Shown here: one piece after another, positions 1-7,724 of the stretch
Layout of the letters: each line of letters starts with the position of its first letter
How positions within the stretch are numbered: the first letter of the stretch is position 1
Assembly (NCBI GenBank): GCA_964570625.1
Contig: CAZMYW010000015.1
Location: 1-15,097, forward strand
Direction: 5' to 3'
Length of the DNA stretch: 15,097 nt
Source: JBFLXB01 sp964570625
GTDB taxonomy: Bacteria; Nitrospirota; Nitrospiria; 2-01-FULL-66-17
The notes under the pieces: generated by a model
Databases searched by the model: none
What the model saw: the letters and a program-made list of their open reading frames with translations, nothing else
What the model was told of the DNA's origin: nothing
Program-made: the position numbers and the translations under genes

Positions 1-81
1 GCGGCACGGTCCGCGCATGGTACACGCGGGCCGTCCTCAATCGAGGGTCGCCACGGCGGCTCGCCCCCACGCGATAGAAAC

Positions 82-119
82 CATGTCGGCAGTATAGCAG
101 GAGCCCAACAAGCGGTCGA
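82..119 (-). promoter_or_regulatory. Leftward promoter at the window edge with possible leaderless start
   Basis: On the minus strand a -35-like TCGACC (119-114) and a -10 TATACT (96-91) are separated by 17 nt, and an ATG (84-82) follows the -10 by 6 nt. That ATG opens only 15 codons before a TGA. Other frames stay open to the window edge, including a GTG frame from position 75 and an ATG at 19-17. The promoter may therefore serve a gene that lies mostly outside the window, with the 15-codon ORF as a leader peptide, or the real start may be another codon. The boxes are seen directly; promoter activity is inferred. Confidence 0.4.
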
Positions 120-180
120 TCCCCGCGGGGAATCACCGCAAACGCGTCGACGCCCCTCCGTGTGAAGACCGCACCGCGCC

Positions 181-210
181 TTGCGCCGCGTTGATCCCTT
201 CTGCTAGAGT
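181..210 (+). promoter_or_regulatory. Weak candidate promoter of the FIST gene
   Basis: TTGCGC (181-186) and TAGAGT (205-210) are 18 nt apart, and the -10 ends 17 nt before the ATG at 228. That would leave a leader of about 10 nt, and no clear Shine-Dalgarno sequence is present. The -35 matches the consensus at only half its positions, so this is a weak call. Confidence 0.25.
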
Positions 211-227
211 GGCCGCGAGAACTTGCG

Positions 228-1430
228 ATGAGAGCATACGGGTCCGGAGCGTCCATTCAACTTGATACCGCCGCAGCGGCCAAAGAGGCCTGCGCCCAAG
301 CGGGCGCAGACCCCGGTGCGCCCGTGGATCTTGCGCTGGTGTTCGTGTCGCCGCATCACGCCGACCGACTGGGCGACGCCGCCTCGGTGGTGGCCGAACA
401 GTTGGCGCCTCGGGTCTTACTGGGTTGTACCGGGGAGGGCATCATCGGTCTGGATCAAGAGATCGAGCGTCAACCCGCGCTGGCGGTGTGGACCGCGCGT
501 ATGCCCGGCGTCAAACTCTCACCTTTTCATGCTACGTTTCATCAGTCCGACGAAGGAGTCGGGGTGTCTGGCTGGCCCGACGAGATGCCCGACGATCCGT
601 CCACCGTGTTCGTGCTCTTGGCCGACCCATTCACAACTCCCGGCACCGAGTTGTTGGCGTTCCTCGATCATCAGTGTCCGGGCGCGAGAGCGGTGGGCGG
701 GATGAGCAGCGGCGGACATGCGCCGGGACAGAACCGGCTGTTGCTCGGCGACACGGTTGCCACCGAAGGTGTGGTGGGCGTCGCATTGACCGGGGACGTG
801 CCCATCGTGACCGTGGTCTCTCAGGGATGTCGGCCGGTGGGTGGACGATTCTTGATCACCCGGTCGGACGGTAACGTGATCTATGAGCTCGGGGGGCGCC
901 CGGCGTTCGCCTGCTTGCAGGAAATGTACTCCTCGCTCGAACCGGCCGAGCAGGAAATGGCTCGTCGCGGGCTACACATCGGAGTGACGATCAACGAAGC
1001 GAAAGCGCAGTTCGACCGGGGAGACTTCTTGGTCCGCGGACTCGTCGGCGCCGATCAAGGCGAAGGCAGTTTGGCGATCGGCGAGTTGGTCCACGAAGGG
1101 CAGACGGTGCAATTTCATATCCGCGATCGTGAGACCGCCAGCGAAGACCTCAGCGCGCTGCTGGAGACGCAGACGCGTTTTCCCAACGGCATCACGCCCG
1201 AGGCCGCCCTCCTGTTCAGTTGCAACGGGCGCGGCCGCCGGCTGTTCGGTCGGCCGCACCACGATGTCTCCATGGTTCGTTCCCACCTCGGTGACGTGTC
1301 GGTGGCGGGGTTCTTCGCGCAGGGGGAGCTTGGTCCTGTCGGCGGGGGGAACTTCCTACATGGTTTTACGGCCAGCGTCGCGATCTTCTGCCGCCCGGTC
1401 AGCGGCCGCCCCGCCCGGCCGACCTCGTAA
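228..1430 (+). CDS. FIST N- and C-domain signal transduction protein
   Basis: 400 aa, close to the usual size of stand-alone FIST proteins. The FIST_N domain spans about residues 30-210 and contains the LLGCTGEG turn (64-71) and GGMSSGG (157-163). The FIST_C domain spans about 220-388, with the hallmark run SCNGRGRRLFG (331-341), HHD (344-346), the AGFFAQGELGPVGG block (360-373) and NFLHGFTA (375-382). FIST domains are predicted intracellular sensory domains, possibly binding small molecules such as amino acids; the ligand here is unknown. No signal peptide, membrane segment or fused output domain (kinase, GGDEF) is present, so any partner would act in trans. The start is the first ATG of a frame that matches the family from its first residues. 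The gene converges on the M32 peptidase with a 6-nt gap. The family call is firm; the role is not known. Confidence 0.9.
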   Translation: MRAYGSGASIQLDTAAAAKEACAQAGADPGAPVDLALVFVSPHHADRLGDAASVVAEQLAPRVLLGCTGEGIIGLDQEIERQPALAVWTARMPGVKLSPFHATFHQSDEGVGVSGWPDEMPDDPSTVFVLLADPFTTPGTELLAFLDHQCPGARAVGGMSSGGHAPGQNRLLLGDTVATEGVVGVALTGDVPIVTVVSQGCRPVGGRFLITRSDGNVIYELGGRPAFACLQEMYSSLEPAEQEMARRGLHIGVTINEAKAQFDRGDFLVRGLVGADQGEGSLAIGELVHEGQTVQFHIRDRETASEDLSALLETQTRFPNGITPEAALLFSCNGRGRRLFGRPHHDVSMVRSHLGDVSVAGFFAQGELGPVGGGNFLHGFTASVAIFCRPVSGRPARPTS

Positions 1431-1436
1431 CGCGCC

Positions 1437-2957
1437 TTACCACCGGTAGACGGTCGCGTACTTCGCTTCCAGATAATCGACGAAGTGGTCGGGGTTGAGC
1501 CCTTCGCCGGTCACCCGCACCAACAACTCTTCAGAGGAATAGGTCCGCCCCCACCGGTGGATGCGGTCGCGCAGCCACCCAGCGAGCGGTTCGAGCTGCC
1601 CGGCCTCGATCAATGTAGGCAATTCGGTGATGTCCCGCTGGGCCTGCTGCCAGAACTGAGCCGCGTAAAGATTGCCCAACGTGTAGGTGGGGAAATATCC
1701 GAACGCGCCGTGCGCCCAGTGAATGTCTTGAAGCACACCCTCGTTATCGTGCGAGGGACTCACGCCCAACGTCGCCTGCATCGACGCGTTCCAGGCCTCC
1801 GGAAGGTCGCGCGGCAGCAATGTGCCGGCGATCAACGCCTGCTCCAATTCGAACCGGACGATGATGTGGAAGTTGTATGTCAATTCGTCGGCTTCGGTCC
1901 GTATCAGCGACGGCCGGACTACGTTGATCGCAGCGTGGAAGGTGTCCAGCGACACGGCGGACAGCGCATCGGGGAACACCTCTTTCAACAGTGGGAAGAA
2001 GTGCCGCCAGAACTCCGGTGAGCGTCCGACGCAGTTTTCCCACAGGCGCGACTGGCTTTCGTGCAGGCCGAGCGACACGGATTCGCCCAAGGGCGTTCCC
2101 CAGTGCCGGGAGTCGAGGCCCTGGTCGTACAGCCCGTGCCCACCTTCGTGCAGGGAACTGAACACACACGGGGTGAGGTCATCCGACGCAACGCGGGTGG
2201 TCAGGCGAACGTCGCTGGGGTGAAAGCCGGTGGTAAAGGGGTGGGCGGATTGGTCCAAGCGCCCCCGCGCGAAGTCATAGCCTATTCCCTCCAGAACCAG
2301 GCGGCTGAACCGGATCTGCCGTTCGACCTCGTACGGTCCGGACGGCAATGCCGCGGGCCGTACCGGCGACTCCTGGACGCGACGCAGCAGGGAAGAGAGT
2401 CGAACCGCAAGATCGGCGAACAACCTGGTGAGACGTTTGGTCGTCATGTCCGGTTCGAATGCGTCCAGCAATGCATCGTATGGCGAGTCGACAAAGCCGA
2501 GCAGCGAGGCCTCCTCGCGCTTGAGCGTCACGATTTGCTCGAGGGACGGGAGAAATCGCGCGAACCGTCCGGTGTCTCGCGCATCCAGCCACGCGTCCTG
2601 TGCGAGCGCGCACGTTTTTTCGAGTAAGGAGACGAACGCGGTGGGCAGGCGCTTGGCCCGTCGATAGTCGCGGTACATCTCGCGCAGCAGCGCGCGGGCT
2701 GCGGGTTCGGGGTCCGGGTCAAAGATCGCGCCTGTCTCCGGATCCATCCAGCGAGCTAGCAGGTCTTCCATGGCCGATGAGACAAAGCGGTCGTGAGCCG
2801 TCCCCTGCAACATCGCGAGCGTGTCGGCCCGCGCCGCGGAGCCTCCGCGGGGCATGTACGTTTCCTGATCCCACGACAACACCGCGGCCGCGCTGTGCAA
2901 GTGGGCGATCTGCACGAGGTGGGCGGTGAGCGGTTGGAGGTCGGCGAGCGTTAGCAC
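1437..2957 (-). CDS. M32 family metallocarboxypeptidase (carboxypeptidase Taq type)
   Basis: 506 aa, the usual length for M32 peptidases, which are cytoplasmic metal-dependent enzymes that remove C-terminal amino acids. The zinc motif is HEGGH (270-274), with the third ligand in HES (299-301, E300). Other M32 signatures are all present: HPF (239-241), the DVRLTTR block (249-255), IRTEADE near residue 350 and the GYFPTYTLGNLYAAQ block near residue 420. No signal peptide is seen. The start is GTG (2957-2955), 13 nt after the tesA stop; the spacer has only a weak AGAGA purine stretch, which suggests translation coupled to tesA in one operon. No active-site residue is missing. Peptide recycling is the usual inferred role of the family. 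Confidence 0.95.
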   Translation of the reverse strand: MLTLADLQPLTAHLVQIAHLHSAAAVLSWDQETYMPRGGSAARADTLAMLQGTAHDRFVSSAMEDLLARWMDPETGAIFDPDPEPAARALLREMYRDYRRAKRLPTAFVSLLEKTCALAQDAWLDARDTGRFARFLPSLEQIVTLKREEASLLGFVDSPYDALLDAFEPDMTTKRLTRLFADLAVRLSSLLRRVQESPVRPAALPSGPYEVERQIRFSRLVLEGIGYDFARGRLDQSAHPFTTGFHPSDVRLTTRVASDDLTPCVFSSLHEGGHGLYDQGLDSRHWGTPLGESVSLGLHESQSRLWENCVGRSPEFWRHFFPLLKEVFPDALSAVSLDTFHAAINVVRPSLIRTEADELTYNFHIIVRFELEQALIAGTLLPRDLPEAWNASMQATLGVSPSHDNEGVLQDIHWAHGAFGYFPTYTLGNLYAAQFWQQAQRDITELPTLIEAGQLEPLAGWLRDRIHRWGRTYSSEELLVRVTGEGLNPDHFVDYLEAKYATVYRW

Positions 2958-2970
2958 GGATCGGTCTCTG

Positions 2971-3654
2971 TCAGCGACGGGCGAGTAGAGGACGCACGAT
3001 CGGCCAGATCCGCTCCACGATTACCCGATACCCTTCGGCATTGGGGTGGATGCCGTCGCCCTGATTGAGAGCGGGATCCGCAGCGACCCCATCCAGGAAA
3101 AACGGGATGAGCGTCAGGCCGTAGCGGCGAGCGAGATTCGGGAAAATCGCGGCAAATGCGGTGGCGTAGTCGTCTCCGTAGTTCGGAGGAACCCGCATCC
3201 CGGCCAGGACTACGGTGGCGCCCGCTGCTTGGAGACGCTCGATGATCTGCGCCAAATTGTCTCGCGTGCGTTCGGGCGGCAACCCGCGCAAGCCGTCGTT
3301 GGCACCCAACTCCAGGATCACGACCCGGGGCCGAGCCTTGAGGATCCAGTCCACGCGGCGCAGCCCGCCGGCGGTGGTGTCCCCGCTCACACCCGCGTTG
3401 ACCACTTGGTAATCGTATCCCTGCTGGCGGAGCAACCGGTCCAACCTCGCCGGGTAGGCGTCGTTGACCGAGACGCCGAATCCCGCGGTGAGGCTGTCCC
3501 CGAATGCCACCAGCGTGGGGAGCGGGGTCGTTTGGTCGGCGGCGGCGTCGGAGGTTCCGACCGCTGCGCACAGGAGCCAGCCCAATGCGCAGGCTCCCGT
3601 CAGGCTGGCGCGGCGGACCAGAGGGTCCGCGAGGTGATCACGTATCCCGCGCAC
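2971..3654 (-). CDS. tesA: Secreted GDSL/SGNH arylesterase-lysophospholipase, TesA type
   Basis: A GTG start at 3654 gives 227 aa. Numbered from it, an N-terminal basic stretch and hydrophobic segment (about 16-34) end in a likely signal peptidase site near SDAAA (35-39), so the mature enzyme is probably periplasmic. The SGNH blocks are FGDSL (S54), VNAGVSGDTT (G91), LGANDG (N119) and GDGIHP (D200, H203), which give the full oxyanion-hole and catalytic set. The family hydrolyses acyl esters and thioesters. An in-frame TTG at 3690 would add 12 residues but overlaps the probable promoter, so GTG is preferred. The gene is divergent from an ABC ATPase-permease pair, the same arrangement as E. coli tesA-ybbA-ybbP, and the M32 peptidase follows it. 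The substrate is not predictable from sequence. Confidence 0.93.
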   Translation of the reverse strand: MRGIRDHLADPLVRRASLTGACALGWLLCAAVGTSDAAADQTTPLPTLVAFGDSLTAGFGVSVNDAYPARLDRLLRQQGYDYQVVNAGVSGDTTAGGLRRVDWILKARPRVVILELGANDGLRGLPPERTRDNLAQIIERLQAAGATVVLAGMRVPPNYGDDYATAFAAIFPNLARRYGLTLIPFFLDGVAADPALNQGDGIHPNAEGYRVIVERIWPIVRPLLARR

Positions 3655-3660
3655 GACGCC

Positions 3661-3690
3661 AGTGTATAATGGCGAAGCGATGCGCTGCAA
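3661..3690 (-). promoter_or_regulatory. Candidate tesA promoter placed for a leaderless GTG start
   Basis: The minus strand shows TTGCAG (3690-3685), an 18-nt spacer, then TACACT (3666-3661) 6 nt before the GTG at 3654. There is no Shine-Dalgarno sequence. The same bases read TATAAT on the plus strand (3665-3670), 49 nt before the ABC ATPase ATG, but no good -35 accompanies it. The region may therefore drive both divergent units. This is inferred from box matches only. Confidence 0.4.
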
Positions 3691-3719
3691 CAGGCTTTTC
3701 TCCCCGCCATGATCCCCTC

Positions 3720-4409
3720 ATGATTGTCCTCCGAGACGTGACCGTCCGTTTGCACGCCGCCGGCCGTTCGGTCACGGTGCTCGACGAGGTGTCAGTCGAG
3801 ATCCCGTCCAAGCAGTCGCTGGCCGTGGTGGGACCGTCCGGGAGCGGGAAGTCCACGCTCCTGGCGGTGATGGCGGGGCTGGAGCGGCCGACATCGGGGT
3901 CCGTGACGGTCAACGGCTCCGACCTCACGTCGCTGGATGAACCCGCGCTGGCGCGTTTTCGCCTGCAGCACATCGGGTTCGTCTTTCAGTCGTTCCACCT
4001 CATCCCCACCCTCACGGCACTGGAAAACGTGGCCGTGCCGTCTGAGCTGGCGGGTGATTCCGACGCGCTCGGCCGCGCGCGCGCGTTGCTCGATGCGGTC
4101 GGATTGGCCGCGCGATCGAACCATTACCCCGTACAGCTCTCGGGCGGTGAGCAGCAGCGCGTCGCGTTGGCCCGTGCGTGCGTGCGGCGCCCGGCGATCC
4201 TGTTGGCGGATGAGCCCACCGGGAACCTCGACGCGGACAGCGGAGCACAGGTGATGGCGCTCCTGCGCGCGCTCCACGAGGAACAGGGTGGGACACTCAT
4301 CTTGGTCACACATGACGCTTACTTAACCGCGATGGCGGATCGTACGATCGCGTTGCGAGGTGGGCGGGTGACGGCGGATTCGTCCACCGCCGATCGTTCG
4401 TCGAGGTAA
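3720..4409 (+). CDS. ybbA: ABC transporter ATP-binding protein, YbbA/LolD-like
   Basis: 229 aa from the ATG at 3720, matching the ~228 aa of YbbA. Walker A is GPSGSGKST (38-46), the Q-loop is FVFQ (Q90), the signature is LSGGEQQR (140-147), Walker B is ILLADEP (160-166) and the H-loop is H198. The SFHLIPTLTALENV segment (91-104) is typical of the MacB/LolD/FtsE class, whose ATPases power FtsX-type permeases that work on periplasmic or envelope substrates rather than moving solute across the membrane. The frame is open upstream (ATG at 3669, further back to 3504), but family alignment starts at 3720; no Shine-Dalgarno sequence precedes it. The stop is 3 nt before the permease GTG, so the two are translationally coupled. 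The divergent tesA supports the YbbA assignment. The substrate is unknown. Confidence 0.93.
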   Translation: MIVLRDVTVRLHAAGRSVTVLDEVSVEIPSKQSLAVVGPSGSGKSTLLAVMAGLERPTSGSVTVNGSDLTSLDEPALARFRLQHIGFVFQSFHLIPTLTALENVAVPSELAGDSDALGRARALLDAVGLAARSNHYPVQLSGGEQQRVALARACVRRPAILLADEPTGNLDADSGAQVMALLRALHEEQGGTLILVTHDAYLTAMADRTIALRGGRVTADSSTADRSSR

Positions 4410-4412
4410 CCC

Positions 4413-6944
4413 GTGCCGCGATCGTTTGCAGTCACGATGGCGCGCCGCAACCTGCGCGCGGGGTCTCGGCACTATGTCCCGATCGTCGCCGCGATCGCGT
4501 TGGGCGTGGGTGCGGTGGTGGCGATCGGCGCGGCCGCGGACCACGCCCGCCGGGCCATCGCGCGGGAAGCCAAGAGTCTCTTAGCCGCCGACGTGGAAAT
4601 TCGTTCCACGCGGCCGCTGTCTCCGGCTGTCGACGCTGCGGTCGATCGGCTGACCTCCCGCGGCGCGCGGGTGACGGCTGTCGTCGAACTGGCGGGAATG
4701 GCGACCACGTCCCGTCACACCGTGCTCGTGGAGTTGAAGGCGGTCGAAGCAGCCTATCCGTTTTATGGAACGGTTGAGACGGCTCCCGACCGCCCACTCC
4801 CGATTCTCCTGGCGGGAGGGCCCCCGTTCGGCGCGGTCGTCCAGGACGCATTGTTGATCCGGCTCGGGCTCTCGTTGGGCGATCGGTTTCGGCTGGGAGA
4901 CGCGGAGTTCGTCGCGGTCGCCGCGTTGCGCGCGGCACCCGATCAGGCGGTCGGGACGTTCAGTCTGGGGCCGCGGGTCCTGATTTCCCGCGACGCGTTG
5001 GACCACACCGCGCTGGTGCGGCCGGGGAGTCGGGTGCGGTATCGGACCTTAATCGCCTTGCCGTCCGATGTTCCATCTGCCGAGACGGTACGGGACGCGC
5101 TCCGAACCGAACTGACCACCGAGCCGGTGCGGGTCGCGGCGTTCGCGGACGGCCAACCGCAATTGCGTCGCTCGCTGGACCGCCTCGGGGTCTATCTGGG
5201 ATTGGTGGGAGTGACGGCTCTCCTGCTCGGCGGCGTGGGGGTGGCGGGGAGCGCGCGCGCGTTGCTGGTGGAGCGCTGGCGCACGCTGGCCCTGTTGAAG
5301 AGTCTGGGCGCGGAGTCAGGCACCCTCGTGTGGTCCACGCTCACGGAGTTGGCTGTGCTCGGGGCGGCTGGCGGCGTCCTCGGCGTGGCATTGGGCGCGG
5401 TTGGTCAGCACCTGCTCGTGGCCGCAGCCGGCGCGTTCGCGTCGATTCCGCTGGAGGCCTCGCCGAATGTGTGGCCCTACGTGCAGGGCGTGGCGGTGGG
5501 TGTGCTGGCCGGTGTCGCGTTTTCGCTCTGGCCGTTGGCCTCGGCGGCTGGGGCTCCGGCCGCGGCCGTCCTCAGACACGAAGCCGCCCCCCTGCGGCCG
5601 CGGCCGCGCATGGTGTGGCTGATGGTGGTGTTGGGTGTGGCGGGCGCCTGGGGGTTCGCGTGGTGGCAGGTGCGTTCTCCGGCCACCGCCGCGTGGTACG
5701 TGGGCGGGTTGGTGGTGGCCGGAATCGTGTTGGCGTCGTCGGGGTGGCTGATGACGCGCCTGGCGAAATCAGTGCCCGCGCCGGAGTCGTTTGCGTGGCG
5801 ACGCGGTTTGCGGGCGCTCGCGCGTCCCGGGGCGCACACCACCGCCGCGGTGCTGTCGATCGGCTTGGGTGTCACCACGGTGCTGACCGTGGGGCTGGTG
5901 GAGCGTGCCATTCGCGCCGAACTGACCGAACAGATTCCTCGATCAGCGCCCAGCCTGTTCTTCATCGATATCCAACCGGATCAGCGCGATCCGTTTGCCG
6001 CGCTTGCCGCGGAGCGAGCCGTGCCACTGGACCTCGTCCCCGTGGCGCGAACGCGCCTGCTTGCGATCGACGGCCGCCCGGTCGGATCGGAAGGGCCTCC
6101 GGGGACCGATTCGGAGTACCGATGGTACTTCACGCGTGAATACGTGGTGACCGCGGGATCGGCGCTGCCGCGGGGAAACGAGATCGTGGAAGGCCGGTGG
6201 TGGGACGCCATGCCGGACGCAGAGCGATCGGATGTCATGGTCTCGGTGGAGCAAGAAGCGGCGCGACGGTTGGGTGTGGGCATCGGGTCGATCCTCGTGT
6301 TCGACGTGTATGGCGTCCCGTTGGAAGCCCGTGTCGCCAGTCTGCGTTCGGTGGATTGGGACACCCACGCGCTGAATTTCTTCATGATCTTTTCCCCCTC
6401 GGCGCTGGACGGCGCTCCGATCACCTATCTGGCCGCGGCGCAGGCCCCACCAACGGAAGAGATCGCACTGCAACAGGCGGTGGTCAGCGTGTTCCCGAAC
6501 GTGACGGCCATCCCCCTCGGCGACATTTTGGCTTCGGTGGCGCGCGTAGTGGAACGTGCGGCGTCCGCAGCCCGGGGCGTGGCGTGGCTGGTCGCGGGGG
6601 TCGGGTTCGTTGTGCTCGGCGGCGCGCTGGCCGCGTCGCGCGAAGCACGGCTGCGCGAGGCCATGCTGCTCAAGACGTTCGGCGCGACCCGGAACGCGGT
6701 GGCGCGGGCGCTCGCGGTCGAGTTCGGTTTGCTCGGTGCGGCGGCCGGGGTGATCGCCGGAGGCTTGGCGTCGGCCTTGTCGTGGGGGATCACGCGGTGG
6801 CTGCTCGATCTTCCGTGGACCGTGGCTCCCAGTTACGTACTGGCGGCCACGGCGGTGACGGTCGTGGGCACGATCGGCGCGGGGTTGGCCAGCACGTACC
6901 GCCTGCTGGGCAAGCGACCGTTCCTAGTCCTCCGGGGGGAGTGA
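4413..6944 (+). CDS. ybbP: ABC transporter permease with two FtsX domains, YbbP-like
   Basis: 843 aa, comparable to YbbP (about 804). The GTG start at 4413 has GAGG at 4403-4406. The architecture is one N-terminal transmembrane helix (about 22-42), a large periplasmic domain (about 45-255), and a first FtsX core with helices near 258-280, 308-336 and 355-378. Further helices lie near 400-418, 428-450 and 475-496. A second periplasmic domain (about 505-700) is followed by a final FtsX core of three helices in the last 140 residues. This ten-helix duplicated layout is that of the YbbP/LolC-related family. The KSLGA (296-300) and LLKTFGA (second core) segments are typical coupling motifs that contact the ATPase. 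It pairs with the upstream ATPase and is convergent with the next gene, with only 6 nt between stops. Confidence 0.93.
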   Translation: MPRSFAVTMARRNLRAGSRHYVPIVAAIALGVGAVVAIGAAADHARRAIAREAKSLLAADVEIRSTRPLSPAVDAAVDRLTSRGARVTAVVELAGMATTSRHTVLVELKAVEAAYPFYGTVETAPDRPLPILLAGGPPFGAVVQDALLIRLGLSLGDRFRLGDAEFVAVAALRAAPDQAVGTFSLGPRVLISRDALDHTALVRPGSRVRYRTLIALPSDVPSAETVRDALRTELTTEPVRVAAFADGQPQLRRSLDRLGVYLGLVGVTALLLGGVGVAGSARALLVERWRTLALLKSLGAESGTLVWSTLTELAVLGAAGGVLGVALGAVGQHLLVAAAGAFASIPLEASPNVWPYVQGVAVGVLAGVAFSLWPLASAAGAPAAAVLRHEAAPLRPRPRMVWLMVVLGVAGAWGFAWWQVRSPATAAWYVGGLVVAGIVLASSGWLMTRLAKSVPAPESFAWRRGLRALARPGAHTTAAVLSIGLGVTTVLTVGLVERAIRAELTEQIPRSAPSLFFIDIQPDQRDPFAALAAERAVPLDLVPVARTRLLAIDGRPVGSEGPPGTDSEYRWYFTREYVVTAGSALPRGNEIVEGRWWDAMPDAERSDVMVSVEQEAARRLGVGIGSILVFDVYGVPLEARVASLRSVDWDTHALNFFMIFSPSALDGAPITYLAAAQAPPTEEIALQQAVVSVFPNVTAIPLGDILASVARVVERAASAARGVAWLVAGVGFVVLGGALAASREARLREAMLLKTFGATRNAVARALAVEFGLLGAAAGVIAGGLASALSWGITRWLLDLPWTVAPSYVLAATAVTVVGTIGAGLASTYRLLGKRPFLVLRGE

Positions 6945-6950
6945 GTGCGG

Positions 6951-7676
6951 TTACGCCCGTTTCCCGCTGAATGCGGCGGTGAAGACCGCAACCAGCGGCA
7001 GGTGGTCCGACCCCTGGGCCGACCACGGGGTGGCGGCCACGTGTGAGGCGAGCGGGTTGAGACGGGAACCGGCATAGATGTAGTCGAACCGTAGCCCCGG
7101 CAGTCGAGCGTGGAATGTCGCGGAACGGCCGTTGCCCACGGCCGCGAACACGTCCGTGAACCGGCTTCGCAAGTGGCCGGAGACCCGGCTGCGCGGTATC
7201 GTGTTGAAGTCCCCCATCAATAAGACCGGGTCGTGCCCTTCGTCGGCCGCAATCACTTCCTCGATCAGACGGGTGACCTGAACCATCCGCTCCTGGGGCA
7301 ACAGGCCCAGATGTGTGACGTAACAGCGCAGCCGGCCTTTCGGCGTGGCCAGGTGAACTTCTAAGCAGGCCCGACCGGGATGAGGCCACACGGTGAGATT
7401 GTGGTTCATCACGAACGTGGCGGGCCAGCGGGTGAGCAGCGCATTACCGTAGCGTCCTTGACGGCGCGTCCCGCCGACGATGGCGTGCAAGTCGAGCTGG
7501 GCGCCCAACCACTGCGCCTGGTTCACGTAACCGGTCCGCCGCAGTCCGAGATCAACTTCCTGCAGCGCGACCACGTCCACTCGTTCGTGTTCGATGGCGC
7601 GACCGATTGCGTGGAGGTCGTAGCCGTTCTTTCCGAACCCGCTGTGGATGTTGTAGGTCATGGCGCGGAGGTGCAT
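6951..7676 (-). CDS. Endonuclease/exonuclease/phosphatase (EEP) family protein
   Basis: 241 aa. The EEP catalytic signature set is complete: TYNIH (N9), LQEVD (E40), GNALLTR (77-83), THLG (H122), MGDFN (D156, N158), FDYIY (D198) and GSDHLPL (D224, H225). EEP enzymes are Mg-dependent phosphodiesterases or phosphatases acting on DNA, RNA, phospholipids or sugar phosphates. The short length and WPHPGRACLEVHL segment resemble the stand-alone bacterial type of uncertain substrate. No signal peptide or membrane segment is seen. The first ATG (7676) keeps the N-terminal beta strand; the ATG 15 nt later would remove it. No Shine-Dalgarno sequence is evident. It lies 48 nt downstream of the FAD/Fe-S oxidoreductase on the same strand and is probably co-transcribed. 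Confidence 0.9.
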   Translation of the reverse strand: MHLRAMTYNIHSGFGKNGYDLHAIGRAIEHERVDVVALQEVDLGLRRTGYVNQAQWLGAQLDLHAIVGGTRRQGRYGNALLTRWPATFVMNHNLTVWPHPGRACLEVHLATPKGRLRCYVTHLGLLPQERMVQVTRLIEEVIAADEGHDPVLLMGDFNTIPRSRVSGHLRSRFTDVFAAVGNGRSATFHARLPGLRFDYIYAGSRLNPLASHVAATPWSAQGSDHLPLVAVFTAAFSGKRA

Positions 7677-7724
7677 GACAGTTATCGGACGGCGAAATCC
7701 GAGCTCATGATGAGGGGCATCGCA

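Noticed and set aside
2951..3571. Arginine- and proline-rich minus-strand frame overlapping tesA
   Set aside because: Its composition is typical of a shadow frame, while the overlapping frame holds all SGNH blocks.
3504..3719. N-terminal extension of the ABC ATPase from 3504 or 3669
   Set aside because: The extension overlaps divergent tesA and its promoter, is arginine-rich and unlike the family; homology begins at the ATG at 3720.
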